A DNA stretch of 34,564 nt from a bacterium (GTDB lineage Bacteria; Pseudomonadota; Alphaproteobacteria; Rhizobiales; Xanthobacteraceae). The first letter of the stretch is position 1. Every line of letters starts with the position of its first letter. Position numbers and translations under genes: made by a program. The notes below the pieces were generated by a model. The model saw only the letters and a program-made list of their open reading frames with translations. It was not told where the DNA came from and did no database searches. Positions 10,417 through 20,106 of this stretch are shown piece after piece. The stretch is from contig JAQSDT010000326.1 of assembly GCA_029946075.1 (NCBI GenBank), forward strand, positions 1-34,564. Reading direction: 5' to 3'.

Positions 10417-10902
10417 TCAGCCGAACAGGTTCGTATCGCCTTCCGGCTTGCCGCCGTCGGTTTCGCCGATACCATCGTTGATATCGTCGCCGACGCCTTC
10501 GTCCGCTTCCTGCGCTTCAGTCTGCGCCTCGATCTCTGCCGGAGCTTCGGCCACTGCCGGCGACGGAGACTTCGCGCTCAAGCGCCCGGTCGCCTTGAAG
10601 AAGCTATCGTCCAGCTCGAGTTCGTCGAGCGTTTCGAACACGCGAGCCGCGACGCCGGGAAACATCGTTTCGACGATCGGCGTCTGCGTGTTGGGGACTT
10701 TGGCGCCGCCATAGATGGCGCCGAGCCGTGCGCGCTCTTCGCGGTTCGACCGCTTCACGTCGCCGATCGGTTCGATGTCGTTGACGGACTCGTCGCCGTG
10801 GATGGCGCGCAGCACGGCGATCTCGGCAGCCGTAACAGCGAATTTCGGGATGGTGTTGCCGTTGTCGCCTCCGAGCGACAGCATGATATTGGCGATCTGC
10901 AT
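10417..10902 (-). CDS. Hypothetical virion-cluster protein with acidic C-terminus
   Basis: GGAG RBS; MQIANIMLSLGGDNGNTIPKFAVTAAEIAVLRAIHGDESV; Glu/Asp-rich tail. Confidence 0.55.
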   Translation of the reverse strand: MQIANIMLSLGGDNGNTIPKFAVTAAEIAVLRAIHGDESVNDIEPIGDVKRSNREERARLGAIYGGAKVPNTQTPIVETMFPGVAARVFETLDELELDDSFFKATGRLSAKSPSPAVAEAPAEIEAQTEAQEADEGVGDDINDGIGETDGGKPEGDTNLFG

Positions 10903-10935
10903 GGTAACTCCGGGTCAGGTGGGTTTGCGGTTGGC

Positions 10936-10961
10936 GAGACGCGGCCCGTAGGCCGCGCCTC
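10936..10961. terminator. Intergenic stem-loop between capsid-region genes
   Basis: CGCGGCC-cgta-GGCCGCG plus GAG/CTC outer pairs; no T-tract, so possibly a processing hairpin. Confidence 0.35.
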
Positions 10962-10988
10962 TATATGAGCAGGCCGTAGCCCGCCCTG

Positions 10989-11675
10989 TTAAATGACGCC
11001 GTCGGCGGACTTCGTCTTGCGGATGCGGATGTTCAGGAAGCCGCTGCCTTCTGCGAACGCGGTGACACTCGCCGCTTCGACCGAGAGCGTGCTTTCCGGC
11101 GTCAACGTGTTGTTGGCGGTGATATCCGACCCCATCGCGATAGCCTTGCCGAGAGGCGTGGCAGCGGCCGACGTCAGAGCGATCGTGCCGCCCGTGACGT
11201 TGGTGGTGTCGATTTCGAGGTTCAGCGTCGCCAGCTTCGAGCCGGTCGTGACCGGCTGCGTGACGACGTACTCCCAATACTCGATCTTGCCGTAGACACC
11301 CGGCCGGATGTCGGTCACGACGTCGCCTGCGCCGGTAATGGCGGCAAGGAACACCGGGATCTGCAGCATGATGACGTCGTTGCCGTCCTGCTGATCGACG
11401 TTCAGTTCGACTTTCGTGCCGATCGGCCAGGTGGCGCCCGTGCTGTTGGTCAGCGTAATCAGCGACGCACCGAACGACATCGAAATCTTCGAGTCGGATT
11501 CGAGATACTTGTCGTTGTCGTTCAGCATCACGTAGCTGCCGGTGCCTTTCAGGCCAGCAGTGAACGACTTCTGCGAAGTGCCGGACGGATACGCGAGATC
11601 GACGGTGGCCGAGTTCGCGACTGCGGCGCCGAGAGTGATCGAGGTACGGCCCGATCGGTTAATCAACTGAGACAT
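10989..11675 (-). CDS. Putative capsid-associated (decoration-like) structural protein
   Basis: MSQLINRSGRTSITLGAAVANSATVDLAYPSGTSQKSF...; directly downstream of major capsid gene. Confidence 0.45.
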   Translation of the reverse strand: MSQLINRSGRTSITLGAAVANSATVDLAYPSGTSQKSFTAGLKGTGSYVMLNDNDKYLESDSKISMSFGASLITLTNSTGATWPIGTKVELNVDQQDGNDVIMLQIPVFLAAITGAGDVVTDIRPGVYGKIEYWEYVVTQPVTTGSKLATLNLEIDTTNVTGGTIALTSAAATPLGKAIAMGSDITANNTLTPESTLSVEAASVTAFAEGSGFLNIRIRKTKSADGVI

Positions 11676-11714
11676 TTCGGTGTTCCTTGCTCTAACGAGC
11701 TTGAATTTGCGGAA

Positions 11715-11734
11715 GCGGGCGCCGAAGCGCCCGC
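11715..11734 (-). terminator. Stem-loop with UUCG tetraloop downstream of major capsid gene
   Basis: - strand: GCGGGCGC-TTCG-GCGCCCGC perfect 8-bp stem; weak T-tract, may attenuate or stabilise mRNA. Confidence 0.5.
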
Positions 11735-11751
11735 CGATGTATCACGACGTC

Positions 11752-12831
11752 TTACGCGATATCATACACCGCAGACGTGTTCAGCTGCTTCGCGACCAGC
11801 ACGCCGGTCATCGAAAGACCGTTGTACATGACCATGCGGTCATACGGCCGTGCCGGGTTGTGCTTCTTCATGCGGTTGCCGTCCATGTAGAGCAGCCGCA
11901 GGCCGGTCTTGCTCATGTCGATGACGTACATACGCTTCGCCAGGCTGAGATCGTCGAGCGTCGGGTCCCACTCGATCGGGGTACCCTTCCATTCGAGGCT
12001 GCCCTGCGAACCGTCGACCGTGCCTTTCAGGCCGGTCATGGTGTAGTAGCCGTTCGCGCGCATTTCCTTCCGGTAGCCCGCAATGAAGTCCGAGCCGGCG
12101 AACAGCTTGTACTTCGTCGTGCCCTTGCGGTACTTCGAAAGCTGCAGCCACTCCTTCTCGAGAAACTCGATCAGAGCGCCGCCGCTGGCGGTGTTGACGG
12201 TGATCGCACCTTGGAAGCCCGCGATGCCGTTCGCCACGGTCGCAGCGCGGTTGCGCCACCACGAGTTCGCCACGCGCGACAGGCTGCCGGTCGAGCCGAC
12301 GGTCGGCGAATCGAGGATGATCGACTGAATGCCGGCGATGGCCTTCGCGTCGGTCGAACCGTCACCGTGGATCAGCCGATCCAGGCTGAAGGCGTAGTCC
12401 TCGCCGAGAATTTCGTTCTTCTCGTCGAGCAGGTTCGCCAACGCGTGCTCTTCGCGGCCGTCCATCGCGTTCGTCGACTGATCGGCGCCGTCTTCGGTCA
12501 CGTTGATGCCATCGACCTTCAGCTCGGTCATGGTGACAACGGTGCCCATGAAGTGCTCACGCCACTGGAACTTGGCGCGCTTGGTGCCGGTCGGGTTGTA
12601 GTAGGAAAGCTGGTCGTCGCCGCTGTAGCCCGCCAGCGTGCCGCCGCCCTGCCCCGCCTTGACGGCGAAGCTGACGTAGTCCTTGCCACCGTTGAACTTG
12701 CCGGCCGCGGCGTTGAACGCCTGCAACATCGGCTTGTTCGTGATGTTCTGCGCCCAAACCTTACCCTTGTCGATGTAGTTTTCGAGCGCAGCGTTGTTGA
12801 TATTCGCGATTTCGTCGGCAGTGAAAGCCAT
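11752..12831 (-). CDS. Major capsid protein
   Basis: 359-aa protein after scaffold-like gene; MAFTADEIANINNAALENYIDKGKVWAQNITNKPMLQAF...; phage coat-like composition and position. Confidence 0.75.
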   Translation of the reverse strand: MAFTADEIANINNAALENYIDKGKVWAQNITNKPMLQAFNAAAGKFNGGKDYVSFAVKAGQGGGTLAGYSGDDQLSYYNPTGTKRAKFQWREHFMGTVVTMTELKVDGINVTEDGADQSTNAMDGREEHALANLLDEKNEILGEDYAFSLDRLIHGDGSTDAKAIAGIQSIILDSPTVGSTGSLSRVANSWWRNRAATVANGIAGFQGAITVNTASGGALIEFLEKEWLQLSKYRKGTTKYKLFAGSDFIAGYRKEMRANGYYTMTGLKGTVDGSQGSLEWKGTPIEWDPTLDDLSLAKRMYVIDMSKTGLRLLYMDGNRMKKHNPARPYDRMVMYNGLSMTGVLVAKQLNTSAVYDIA

Positions 12832-12849
12832 CGTTCAAAACCCTGATGT

Positions 12850-13869
12850 TTAGCCCGTCGCCTGCCGCCGATTGGCCCGAACGATGTCGAGCGTGTTCTG
12901 CGGTTTTTCGCGTTGGGCCGATCCAGTGACTGTGCCGCCTGTCACGGGCTTGATCGCGGGTCGCTTCTGCTGCGGGCTCGGTACGGCTGCCGGCGCCTTG
13001 AACGTCTTGTTCACGGCGTCATAGGCCTTTTTGAGCTGCGCCTGAACGCCGGCCTTGTCTTTAGGCTTGCCTTCAGTCTGCTGAAGATACGCGACTTCCC
13101 GTTGAAGCAGCGGATACTTGGCTTCGAAATTCGGGTCTTTCGCCTTCCGGTCGCTCTCCCAAGCCATCGCCGTAGAAACGAGTTCCTGTACGGCGGCCGT
13201 TGTCGTCTGTCGCTGACGACGCTGGTCCTCGAATCCTTGGCGCGCCTCGTGCGAAGTTGCCTTCGCGCGCTCGCGGGCCAATTCCATGCCGATATCGACG
13301 GTGATCTCGCCTTTATCGACGCGGGCCTTGATATCTTCCGGCATCACTTCGCCGGCGCGAGTCAAGAGATCCTGAAGCCACGGCTTCAATTCCGCAAAGG
13401 CGCCAGGCGCATCGATCTTCGCTCGCGCGAAGGTGTGCAACGCGTTGGCAGCCTCTTCGGAAGTCAGATTGTTTTCGTCGAGATAGCTCTGGATGTTGTT
13501 GAAGCGTCCAGCGTCTTCACGAAACGAATCTCGCTGGCGAACCAGCGTCTGAAACCGAGGGTGCTTGTGGAACGGAACATCCGAGAAGTTCTCGTCGTCC
13601 GGTCCGGTCGGGAGAGGCTTGCCGTCAGGCCCAAGAGCCGGTTCGGTGCCATCGGCTGACGAGGCCGCCGCTTCGGGCTCTACTCGGTCTTTGACCACGT
13701 CGCGAACGACGCCAAGCAGGCCTTCATCGTTATCGTCGGTTTGCGCGGCGGATGATTCCGCGACTGCGCCGTCGACGTCGTTGCCGATCGTCTCAAGCGC
13801 TGCATCCGGGTTTTGGCTGGTGGACGATTCCAGCTCTTCGATATCGTCCGTTTGGTTAGTCAGAGGCAT
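12850..13869 (-). CDS. Scaffolding protein candidate
   Basis: Acidic, charged, coiled-coil-like 339-aa protein between portal and capsid. Confidence 0.65.
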   Translation of the reverse strand: MPLTNQTDDIEELESSTSQNPDAALETIGNDVDGAVAESSAAQTDDNDEGLLGVVRDVVKDRVEPEAAASSADGTEPALGPDGKPLPTGPDDENFSDVPFHKHPRFQTLVRQRDSFREDAGRFNNIQSYLDENNLTSEEAANALHTFARAKIDAPGAFAELKPWLQDLLTRAGEVMPEDIKARVDKGEITVDIGMELARERAKATSHEARQGFEDQRRQRQTTTAAVQELVSTAMAWESDRKAKDPNFEAKYPLLQREVAYLQQTEGKPKDKAGVQAQLKKAYDAVNKTFKAPAAVPSPQQKRPAIKPVTGGTVTGSAQREKPQNTLDIVRANRRQATG

Positions 13870-13893
13870 ACATATCCCTATGTTGCAGTGGTG

Positions 13894-13922
13894 TTTGTAT
13901 CTTGTGTATGTCGTAATATCAA
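13894..13922 (-). promoter_or_regulatory. Candidate sigma70-like promoter upstream of scaffold/capsid genes
   Basis: - strand TTGATA-17 nt-TACAAA in an AT-rich 72-bp intergenic gap; includes CGACATAC. Confidence 0.45.
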
Positions 13923-13941
13923 GCCATTTGGTACATAAAGC

Positions 13942-16218
13942 CTAAACGCGGTTGTTGCCGAGCGGCGCTTCGCTGCCCGGCTGGACTTCAGACGGGCCTT
14001 TCGCCGCGTTGTTTTTGCCCTCGCCGCCCTGCGCGGCCGGGTCGTTAACGGCGCCCGCGGCGCTCGGCTGCGCCGTCTGGTTCATCGACGCAATCGACGG
14101 GATGCCTTCCGCCACCGCGTCGGTAAGGTCCATCTTGTCGTCTAGCCGGCGCAGCGTTTCCCGGGCCAGCCAAAGCGGCTTGATCGAGCCCATCTGAATC
14201 AAGAGCGGCAGCATTTCCTTCCAGTTCTTGATCTCGAACGCCTGGTTGGGCTTGCCCATCGAACCGGCTTCGATTTCGAGGAAGACTTCGCCCGCGATGT
14301 CCGCAAGCGACAAATGCGGCCACACCGCGCCGGGGCCGGCTTGCGCCTTGACCGTCTCTTCCGACATTTCGCGAAGCAGGATCTGGCCGGCTGCGCGAGC
14401 GACGATCGTCATGAACCCGTCCAGATCGTCAATGCTTGAGCCGTCGGCTGTGTTCGTGGTGCCGGCCGAAATGGCGACTTCGGTCGCGCTCGAATTGGAC
14501 GTGCCGCCGAGCTGCGCTTCCTGCGCGCCGACGACGATCTGCGCATCCGCGAACGTCTCGTTGGTATCGTAAAGGTTCGGATCGACCCCGGGCACCGGCA
14601 TCGACTGAAACACGTCGGCCATCTTCGTTGCCGGATCGACATTCAAGCCGATGACGTCGAACGGCTTCATCTTTTTGAGCCGTTCCTGGTCTTCTTCCTC
14701 GATCGCGCCGTTCGGGAACACCCAACGCGGGCGCGCAGCTTCGCGGTGCTCGCGCTTGCCCTGGCGCGACCTGTTGTGCTCGTTTTGCATGTCGCGCAAC
14801 AGATAGACGTCTGACGGCGGATAAAGATCGTCTTCGTTCTCGACCTCGTTGAAGGTCAGCGCGTAGACGGGCCAGAAGTCCTCGACGAACACGTCCGGCG
14901 GCGCCGGTTCGCGCAGCCATTTGTGATAGCCTTCGGCGACGTAATAGACGAGCCCGCTCGGCTTGTCGTAGTGCTTCCACACACGAACAAGGCCCTCGCC
15001 GGGCTTGACGCTGCTGTGCTGACCGTCCTCGTCGAATGTCTCGCCAGCGATGTTCGCCGTCTCCTTGCCTTCGGCGTTGAACTTTGCGCAGTCCTTCAGG
15101 TCGACGCCGTCGAACAATTCGCGGACTTCGCCGAGCGTGTACTCGTACTCGACCGTAATGTGCCGCGCGCCGATGAAGCCGACGAGCGTCTTCGTCAGCA
15201 TGTCCGGAATGACTTTGGTCGAGCGCGGCCAATCGAAGATCAGGCCTTCACGAACCAAAATTTCCGGCTCGGCTTCGAGCGAAGCGATCGACGCCTGCAG
15301 TTCCGCCATTTCGGCGTCGGTGCTCTCGATCTCTCCGGACGCGACGTCTTCCGACAGCCGCGCCAGGTGATCGAGCCGAACCTTGGAATCGGCAAGATGG
15401 TCGGACAGCCCCGGGCGCGGGCCGTATTCCCGCTGAAAGCCAAGCTCGACATAGCCGACGCCAGTCGTGCAGGTCCGCCGCACGAGCTGCTTCGCCGCAG
15501 TCTTGAAGTCGACCGGCTTCTGCTCGCGCAAGGCCTTGGCGTACAGGATCTCTAGCGTCTTGCCGATTTTGTCGATCTGCTTCCGACGTTCCATACCCTG
15601 CTGAAAATCGGTCAGCAGTTCGTTCGCGGCGACCGCTTCCGGCGACGGCTGGTAGGGCTGCATGATCGGGTCGTCGAGCGGCGGGCCGCCGTTATGCCCG
15701 AGCAGGCCGGACGTCACGAACGGGTCTTGCGGCACGGAAGCAGCCGCGGCGACAACGGTCTGCTGCGCCTGCATGTGCGCGGCTTCGGCCATCGCATTCT
15801 GCTGCATCGCTTGCATTGCGAGCACGATCGACTGCGGGTCTTCATCCCACACGGCGAAGTCCAGCCGCTCGGCGCGTTTCGCCGTCGCTTTCGGGTTCTT
15901 CGCGTACAGCGTCGCCGTCTTCTGCTTGACGTGCCGGCCGGCGATATTGGCCTTGTAGTTGGTTTCGCTCCACGTCTCTTCGCGGCCGTACATCGCGACG
16001 AACATGTCTCGACGCATCCGCTTGAACGCCTTCGCGTGGAACGCCTTGTCGGCCTTGATCGTCTTGATGATCTTGGTGACGTGCGCCTTCAGCGCCTGGT
16101 CGGCGTCTTCCGTCTCTGGCGTTTCGTCCGGCTTCGGCGACCCGTCCTGTTCCATCGCGGGCAAGTCGGTATCGTCGGGGACGACGTTGGTCAGAGGCGC
16201 TTGTTCATCGAATGCCAT
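13942..16218 (-). CDS. Portal protein
   Basis: 758-aa acidic protein immediately after TerL; MRRDMFVAMYGREETWSETNYKANIAGRHVKQKTATLYAKNPKATAKR. Confidence 0.75.
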   Translation of the reverse strand: MAFDEQAPLTNVVPDDTDLPAMEQDGSPKPDETPETEDADQALKAHVTKIIKTIKADKAFHAKAFKRMRRDMFVAMYGREETWSETNYKANIAGRHVKQKTATLYAKNPKATAKRAERLDFAVWDEDPQSIVLAMQAMQQNAMAEAAHMQAQQTVVAAAASVPQDPFVTSGLLGHNGGPPLDDPIMQPYQPSPEAVAANELLTDFQQGMERRKQIDKIGKTLEILYAKALREQKPVDFKTAAKQLVRRTCTTGVGYVELGFQREYGPRPGLSDHLADSKVRLDHLARLSEDVASGEIESTDAEMAELQASIASLEAEPEILVREGLIFDWPRSTKVIPDMLTKTLVGFIGARHITVEYEYTLGEVRELFDGVDLKDCAKFNAEGKETANIAGETFDEDGQHSSVKPGEGLVRVWKHYDKPSGLVYYVAEGYHKWLREPAPPDVFVEDFWPVYALTFNEVENEDDLYPPSDVYLLRDMQNEHNRSRQGKREHREAARPRWVFPNGAIEEEDQERLKKMKPFDVIGLNVDPATKMADVFQSMPVPGVDPNLYDTNETFADAQIVVGAQEAQLGGTSNSSATEVAISAGTTNTADGSSIDDLDGFMTIVARAAGQILLREMSEETVKAQAGPGAVWPHLSLADIAGEVFLEIEAGSMGKPNQAFEIKNWKEMLPLLIQMGSIKPLWLARETLRRLDDKMDLTDAVAEGIPSIASMNQTAQPSAAGAVNDPAAQGGEGKNNAAKGPSEVQPGSEAPLGNNRV

Positions 16219-16220
16219 CT

Positions 16221-17876
16221 TCAGAAGCCCCCGGCCGCTACTTCAGCGGCCTTTTCCTTTGCCCACTTGTCCGTCATCTTCAACCAGTTCAGCGACCCGA
16301 ACGGCGGTTGTTTCGGTCCGCGCTCACTCGCCGGCGTGCCCGGCTTGAACTGGCTCTGCAGGCCGAGCCCGATGTAAGCCAGTGCGTCTACGAAATCGTC
16401 ATGGTTGCCGTTCGGAAAGGCGAGCATTTCGTTGATCGCCCGCTCGGTCCAGACCGCCTTCCGGGGGAAGTACACCTTACCCATCGCGACACGCGCTGCG
16501 ATCGATTGCGCTCGCTGCTCCTTGTCGGTGGCAGGCGTCACTTCCACGATGTTGATGTAGGTGCTCGTCTCGACCATACGCTTGCGCAAAAACGGGCCGA
16601 TAGACTTCGATATGTGACCGCGTTCAGCCCACCACAGCAACGGACGCGTGTTGCCGCCTGCCATCGTCAACATTGCCTCTACTGCAACGTTCGTCGGCAT
16701 CCGGCGCCAGTCGCAATCGACGATGTAGATGTTGCTCTGTCGGTCGACGGCCACCTTGATAAAACACGACGGATCGTTGCGTTGCGACGTTCCGACGGCG
16801 TGATCGCTCGCGGCGTAGTAGCGCAGTTCTTCCGGCAGCGTGTCGTAGTATTGAATCGTCTCGCGCCGGAAAAGAACGCCGTCGGCGACCGTCGGCCGCT
16901 GCTGCGTCAGTGCGGCGAAACCGAGCGGGTCGCGACGCTGGTTAGCCAGGTGATAATCGAGATTGTAGCGCTCGGGCCACAGCGGCTCGCCCGGCGGCCT
17001 TCCGAGCGGGTCGTCTTCTTCCGCCAGCCCCGGCAGTCTGATGATCTTCCACGACTTCGCTTCTTCGGCGTTGTAGTGCGCGTTTTCAGGGTCCGTCAGC
17101 CGGCCGATGATGTCGTCGCTATGCCAGCGCGTCATCGTAATGATCGTCAGGCGTTTGCCCATGCGGCGGTATAGCGCGACCTTGACGAGCCAGTCCCACG
17201 CCTGGTCGCGAATCGCCTGCGAGCGCGCTTCGTTCGCGTCCTTGTAGAGATCGTCGACAAGCAGCAAATGCGCGCCGCGGCCGTTGATCTGACCGCCGCG
17301 GCCCGCGAAAATCATCCGCCCGCCGACGTCGGTCTGAATGTTGTCTTTCGCGTTGCCGCCCCGTCGCAGCTTGTGACTCGGAAACACCTGCTTGTGCTGC
17401 GGCGAATGAATGATCGCGCGAACGTCGGCGCCGAAATCCCCGGCCAGGTCGTCACCCGCCGCCGCAACGATGATATCGTGTTCCGGATGATTGCCGCTGT
17501 ACTGCGCCGCCAGGCGCTTCGTCGCCATTTCAGTTTTGCCGTGGCGAGGCGGCATACAGAAAATGAGCTGCGTGCAGACACGGCCGTCGTCGAATGTCAG
17601 TTCGCCGGCGAGAAACTTGTCGAGCACCGCGGCAATCTCGCGATGAAAGCGTGCGTCCTCATACCGTGACCGCGACAGATCGTTGATCGCTTCCGGGTCA
17701 GGCATGGTGAATTTCGTGTATGTAAGCAGGCTACTGCGGGCCGCCATCGCCGTAGACTGCCGCTTCAGCGCAGCCACATGACGCCGCAAAGCGACAGCTT
17801 CGGCGTCCTGGTGCGCGGGGTCGATGAAATCGAAACGCTTGCCCGTTCGCGGGTTGATGGCGTTAGGTGCTGGCAT
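16221..17876 (-). CDS. terL: Terminase large subunit
   Basis: Walker A-like FCMPPRHGKTE, Walker B LLLVDD, TMTRWHSDD motif, C-terminal nuclease Asp residues (AASDHAVG, HDDFVDAL). Confidence 0.93.
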   Translation of the reverse strand: MPAPNAINPRTGKRFDFIDPAHQDAEAVALRRHVAALKRQSTAMAARSSLLTYTKFTMPDPEAINDLSRSRYEDARFHREIAAVLDKFLAGELTFDDGRVCTQLIFCMPPRHGKTEMATKRLAAQYSGNHPEHDIIVAAAGDDLAGDFGADVRAIIHSPQHKQVFPSHKLRRGGNAKDNIQTDVGGRMIFAGRGGQINGRGAHLLLVDDLYKDANEARSQAIRDQAWDWLVKVALYRRMGKRLTIITMTRWHSDDIIGRLTDPENAHYNAEEAKSWKIIRLPGLAEEDDPLGRPPGEPLWPERYNLDYHLANQRRDPLGFAALTQQRPTVADGVLFRRETIQYYDTLPEELRYYAASDHAVGTSQRNDPSCFIKVAVDRQSNIYIVDCDWRRMPTNVAVEAMLTMAGGNTRPLLWWAERGHISKSIGPFLRKRMVETSTYINIVEVTPATDKEQRAQSIAARVAMGKVYFPRKAVWTERAINEMLAFPNGNHDDFVDALAYIGLGLQSQFKPGTPASERGPKQPPFGSLNWLKMTDKWAKEKAAEVAAGGF

Positions 17877-18267
17877 TGGTCAATATCGCATGTTCCATGC
17901 GCGCAAGCCGGGTATCGAGTTTGTCGAACTGCGCATTGACGTCGGTTTTCAAATCTCCCATCGACGCGTAGTAGCTGTCGCGGCGCATGTACGTTTCGGC
18001 GGCCACCGCGCGGGCCGTTAGGGCCTCCAATTCTTGCTTGTGCATCATGTCTTTGATCGCTTGAACCGCGGTGCCGATGTTGCCTTCGCTGGTGTCGTGC
18101 CGCAGAAACACGTCTTTCCGAAGTTGCGCCACTTCAACGTCGACATACCGCTTCATGTCAGCCTGCGATGTAGCCGCGCGATTACCCCCACCCCAAACGC
18201 GGTCGAACACGTTGAAGGCAAACAAAGCCCCGGATATGCACAAAGCAGCAAAGCCGTAGTCCATCAT
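17863..18267 (-). CDS. Small membrane protein with coiled coil (holin candidate)
   Basis: N-terminal TM FAALCISGALFAFNVF then amphipathic helix; in lysis cassette; ATGA overlap with Rz1. Confidence 0.5.
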   Translation of the reverse strand: MMDYGFAALCISGALFAFNVFDRVWGGGNRAATSQADMKRYVDVEVAQLRKDVFLRHDTSEGNIGTAVQAIKDMMHKQELEALTARAVAAETYMRRDSYYASMGDLKTDVNAQFDKLDTRLARMEHAILTNAST

Positions 18268-18563
18268 TTTGCGCCGTAGCTCTTTCGAACTTCCTCGTAC
18301 CAGCTACGGAAGCGCGTGATCGTTGAAGCGTTCTGTCTGCGCGCCGCGCGCTCGCGCGCCGCAATGGCGAGTTGGTCTTCGCCGGTTTTCGGGTCCGGCA
18401 CGGCGGCAGGACGCGCGAAGCCGGGCGTCGCCGGCAGGTCGCGCTCGATCGGCTCCCTGCCCGCGCTAGCGCAACCGGAGACGATCAGGCTCAGTGAGAG
18501 TACAGCGAGCAGCGGCCGGGCGCTTCGCCAGTTCCTCTTCGAGTTTGCGCTGAAATTCGTCAT
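18264..18563 (-). CDS. Rz1-like outer membrane spanin lipoprotein, out of frame within and beyond Rz
   Basis: MTNFSANSKRNWRSARPLLAVLSLSLIVSGCASAG: lipobox VSGC; +1 frame relative to Rz-like gene. Confidence 0.7.
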   Translation of the reverse strand: MTNFSANSKRNWRSARPLLAVLSLSLIVSGCASAGREPIERDLPATPGFARPAAVPDPKTGEDQLAIAARERAARRQNASTITRFRSWYEEVRKSYGAK

Positions 18564-18813
18564 CCTTTTTCCGATCTTTGTCCTGCTCGATCTGGTTCCG
18601 CTCGTCCGCTTTTGCCGATAGCTCGCCGATACGGGCGTCCCGCTTTCGGATCTCGATCTCGCGCTGCTTGGCGGCGAACTCACACTTCCGGCTCGCGGCG
18701 TTGTAGCCCTGCTGTCGAAGTCCGAGAGCGAAGCCGCCCGCGACGAGGCCGATCAGCGCGTACTTGCCCGCCGCCGAGCCAAAAAATGCGATCAGCTTCA
18801 GGACAATCGTCAT
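18466..18813 (-). CDS. Rz-like inner membrane spanin
   Basis: N-terminal TM (YALIGLVAGGFALGLRQQG) then charged coiled coil; downstream of endolysin. Confidence 0.75.
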   Translation of the reverse strand: MTIVLKLIAFFGSAAGKYALIGLVAGGFALGLRQQGYNAASRKCEFAAKQREIEIRKRDARIGELSAKADERNQIEQDKDRKKDDEFQRKLEEELAKRPAAARCTLTEPDRLRLR

Positions 18814-20057
18814 CGCAACAGCCGCCCGGTTTTGAAGGATTCAACTACGGTCGTGTCGGACTTGCGCGTGCCGACCCAAATCGCCACGGCTGCGCCGGCC
18901 GCGACGACGAACCAAAGCCAGCCGGGCACGTCGACAAAGAAGTCCATGACGGGGTCGACGTAGGTCGCCTTCGCGTCAGGGAACCTGTCCATCGCACCGC
19001 TGATGCCCGCACCGATGACCGACGGAATGGCGACAATCTTCGCCCACAGCCGGGTCCACCAATTTTGTTTGATCGTGTCGTTGACCGGCGCCAGGTCTTT
19101 CACGGTGGCGTTCGTCCGCGTGTCTTTCATCGGCCGCTGCCAGCCCTCACTCAAATCCTTGTCGAGCTGGTTCAGCAGCGCGTCGTCGATTTCCGCCGGG
19201 CCCGACATGCCCCGGTCGAGCTTGTAGGCGGCGATCGCGGCGACGGTGCGCCCGCCCCATTCCTCGTCGAGCATTCCGAACTCGTGGTAGCCGAGCGCGT
19301 CGAGTTTCTTTTTCGTCGCGACGATCAGCGCGCCGTCCGGCCCTATCGGGGCGTCGGGGAGTTCTTCGGGCGCTTCTTTCTCGCCGTAGTCGGCGAGTGC
19401 CTTCTTGGCCCTCACTAGGAACGCGCGGCACTCTTTGAGGCCGTTGTCGCCGCCATTGATGACTTCGCGGACGGCCGCCACGTCGTCGCGATCGGCTGCG
19501 GCGTTGCAGCGACCATCTTGCGACCATTCGAGATAGGCCGCCGTGAAGGCACTGTCGGGGTTGTGCAGTAGTTCCGGGTGCGCAACCAGCGGCAGGCCGG
19601 TCTTCTTTTCCATCGCCGCGTAGTTGCTCTTGCCCGTCGCCTGCATCATACCGCCACCGCGGTAAAGCCAGCCATCATTCGAACCTGTGTTGCCGAACTC
19701 GCGCATTTTCTTCGGATTGCCGACGCCGTAAACCCGATTGAACAGGACCGGCCCGCGCTTCGGCACGGGCAGCGCGGCAATCTCGGCGGCCTCTTCGGGT
19801 CCGACCTTGGCGCTGTGCCTGATGGGACCGAATATCTCGACGATCCGCTTCGCCGAGTACGCGCCGCTCTCTTCGAGAATCTGCAGGCCGCCAGTCTCGG
19901 TCATGATCTGCGCGAGGAAGTGCGCGGCACGCAGTTTAGTGGTCAGCTTCGCCTTCGCGACGGCAGTCGGCCAGCCGCGCGCAATCGCAGCCGCGAGCGC
20001 GGGCTTCGCGCCCGGGCCTGCGATCTGCTTTAATTGCGCAATGCTGACGGCAGTCAT
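18810..20057 (-). CDS. GH19 chitinase/lysozyme-like endolysin with C-terminal TM segments
   Basis: HFLAQIMTETGGLQILEES...YGVGNPKKMREFGNTGSNDGWLYRGGGMMQATGKSNY; C-terminal hydrophobic GWLWFVVAAGAAVAIWVG. Confidence 0.85.
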   Translation of the reverse strand: MTAVSIAQLKQIAGPGAKPALAAAIARGWPTAVAKAKLTTKLRAAHFLAQIMTETGGLQILEESGAYSAKRIVEIFGPIRHSAKVGPEEAAEIAALPVPKRGPVLFNRVYGVGNPKKMREFGNTGSNDGWLYRGGGMMQATGKSNYAAMEKKTGLPLVAHPELLHNPDSAFTAAYLEWSQDGRCNAAADRDDVAAVREVINGGDNGLKECRAFLVRAKKALADYGEKEAPEELPDAPIGPDGALIVATKKKLDALGYHEFGMLDEEWGGRTVAAIAAYKLDRGMSGPAEIDDALLNQLDKDLSEGWQRPMKDTRTNATVKDLAPVNDTIKQNWWTRLWAKIVAIPSVIGAGISGAMDRFPDAKATYVDPVMDFFVDVPGWLWFVVAAGAAVAIWVGTRKSDTTVVESFKTGRLLR

Positions 20058-20106
20058 TGTCTCGCTCCGTATCTCGCTATTTCATACCCGAATTACGGCT
20101 TTTTGG

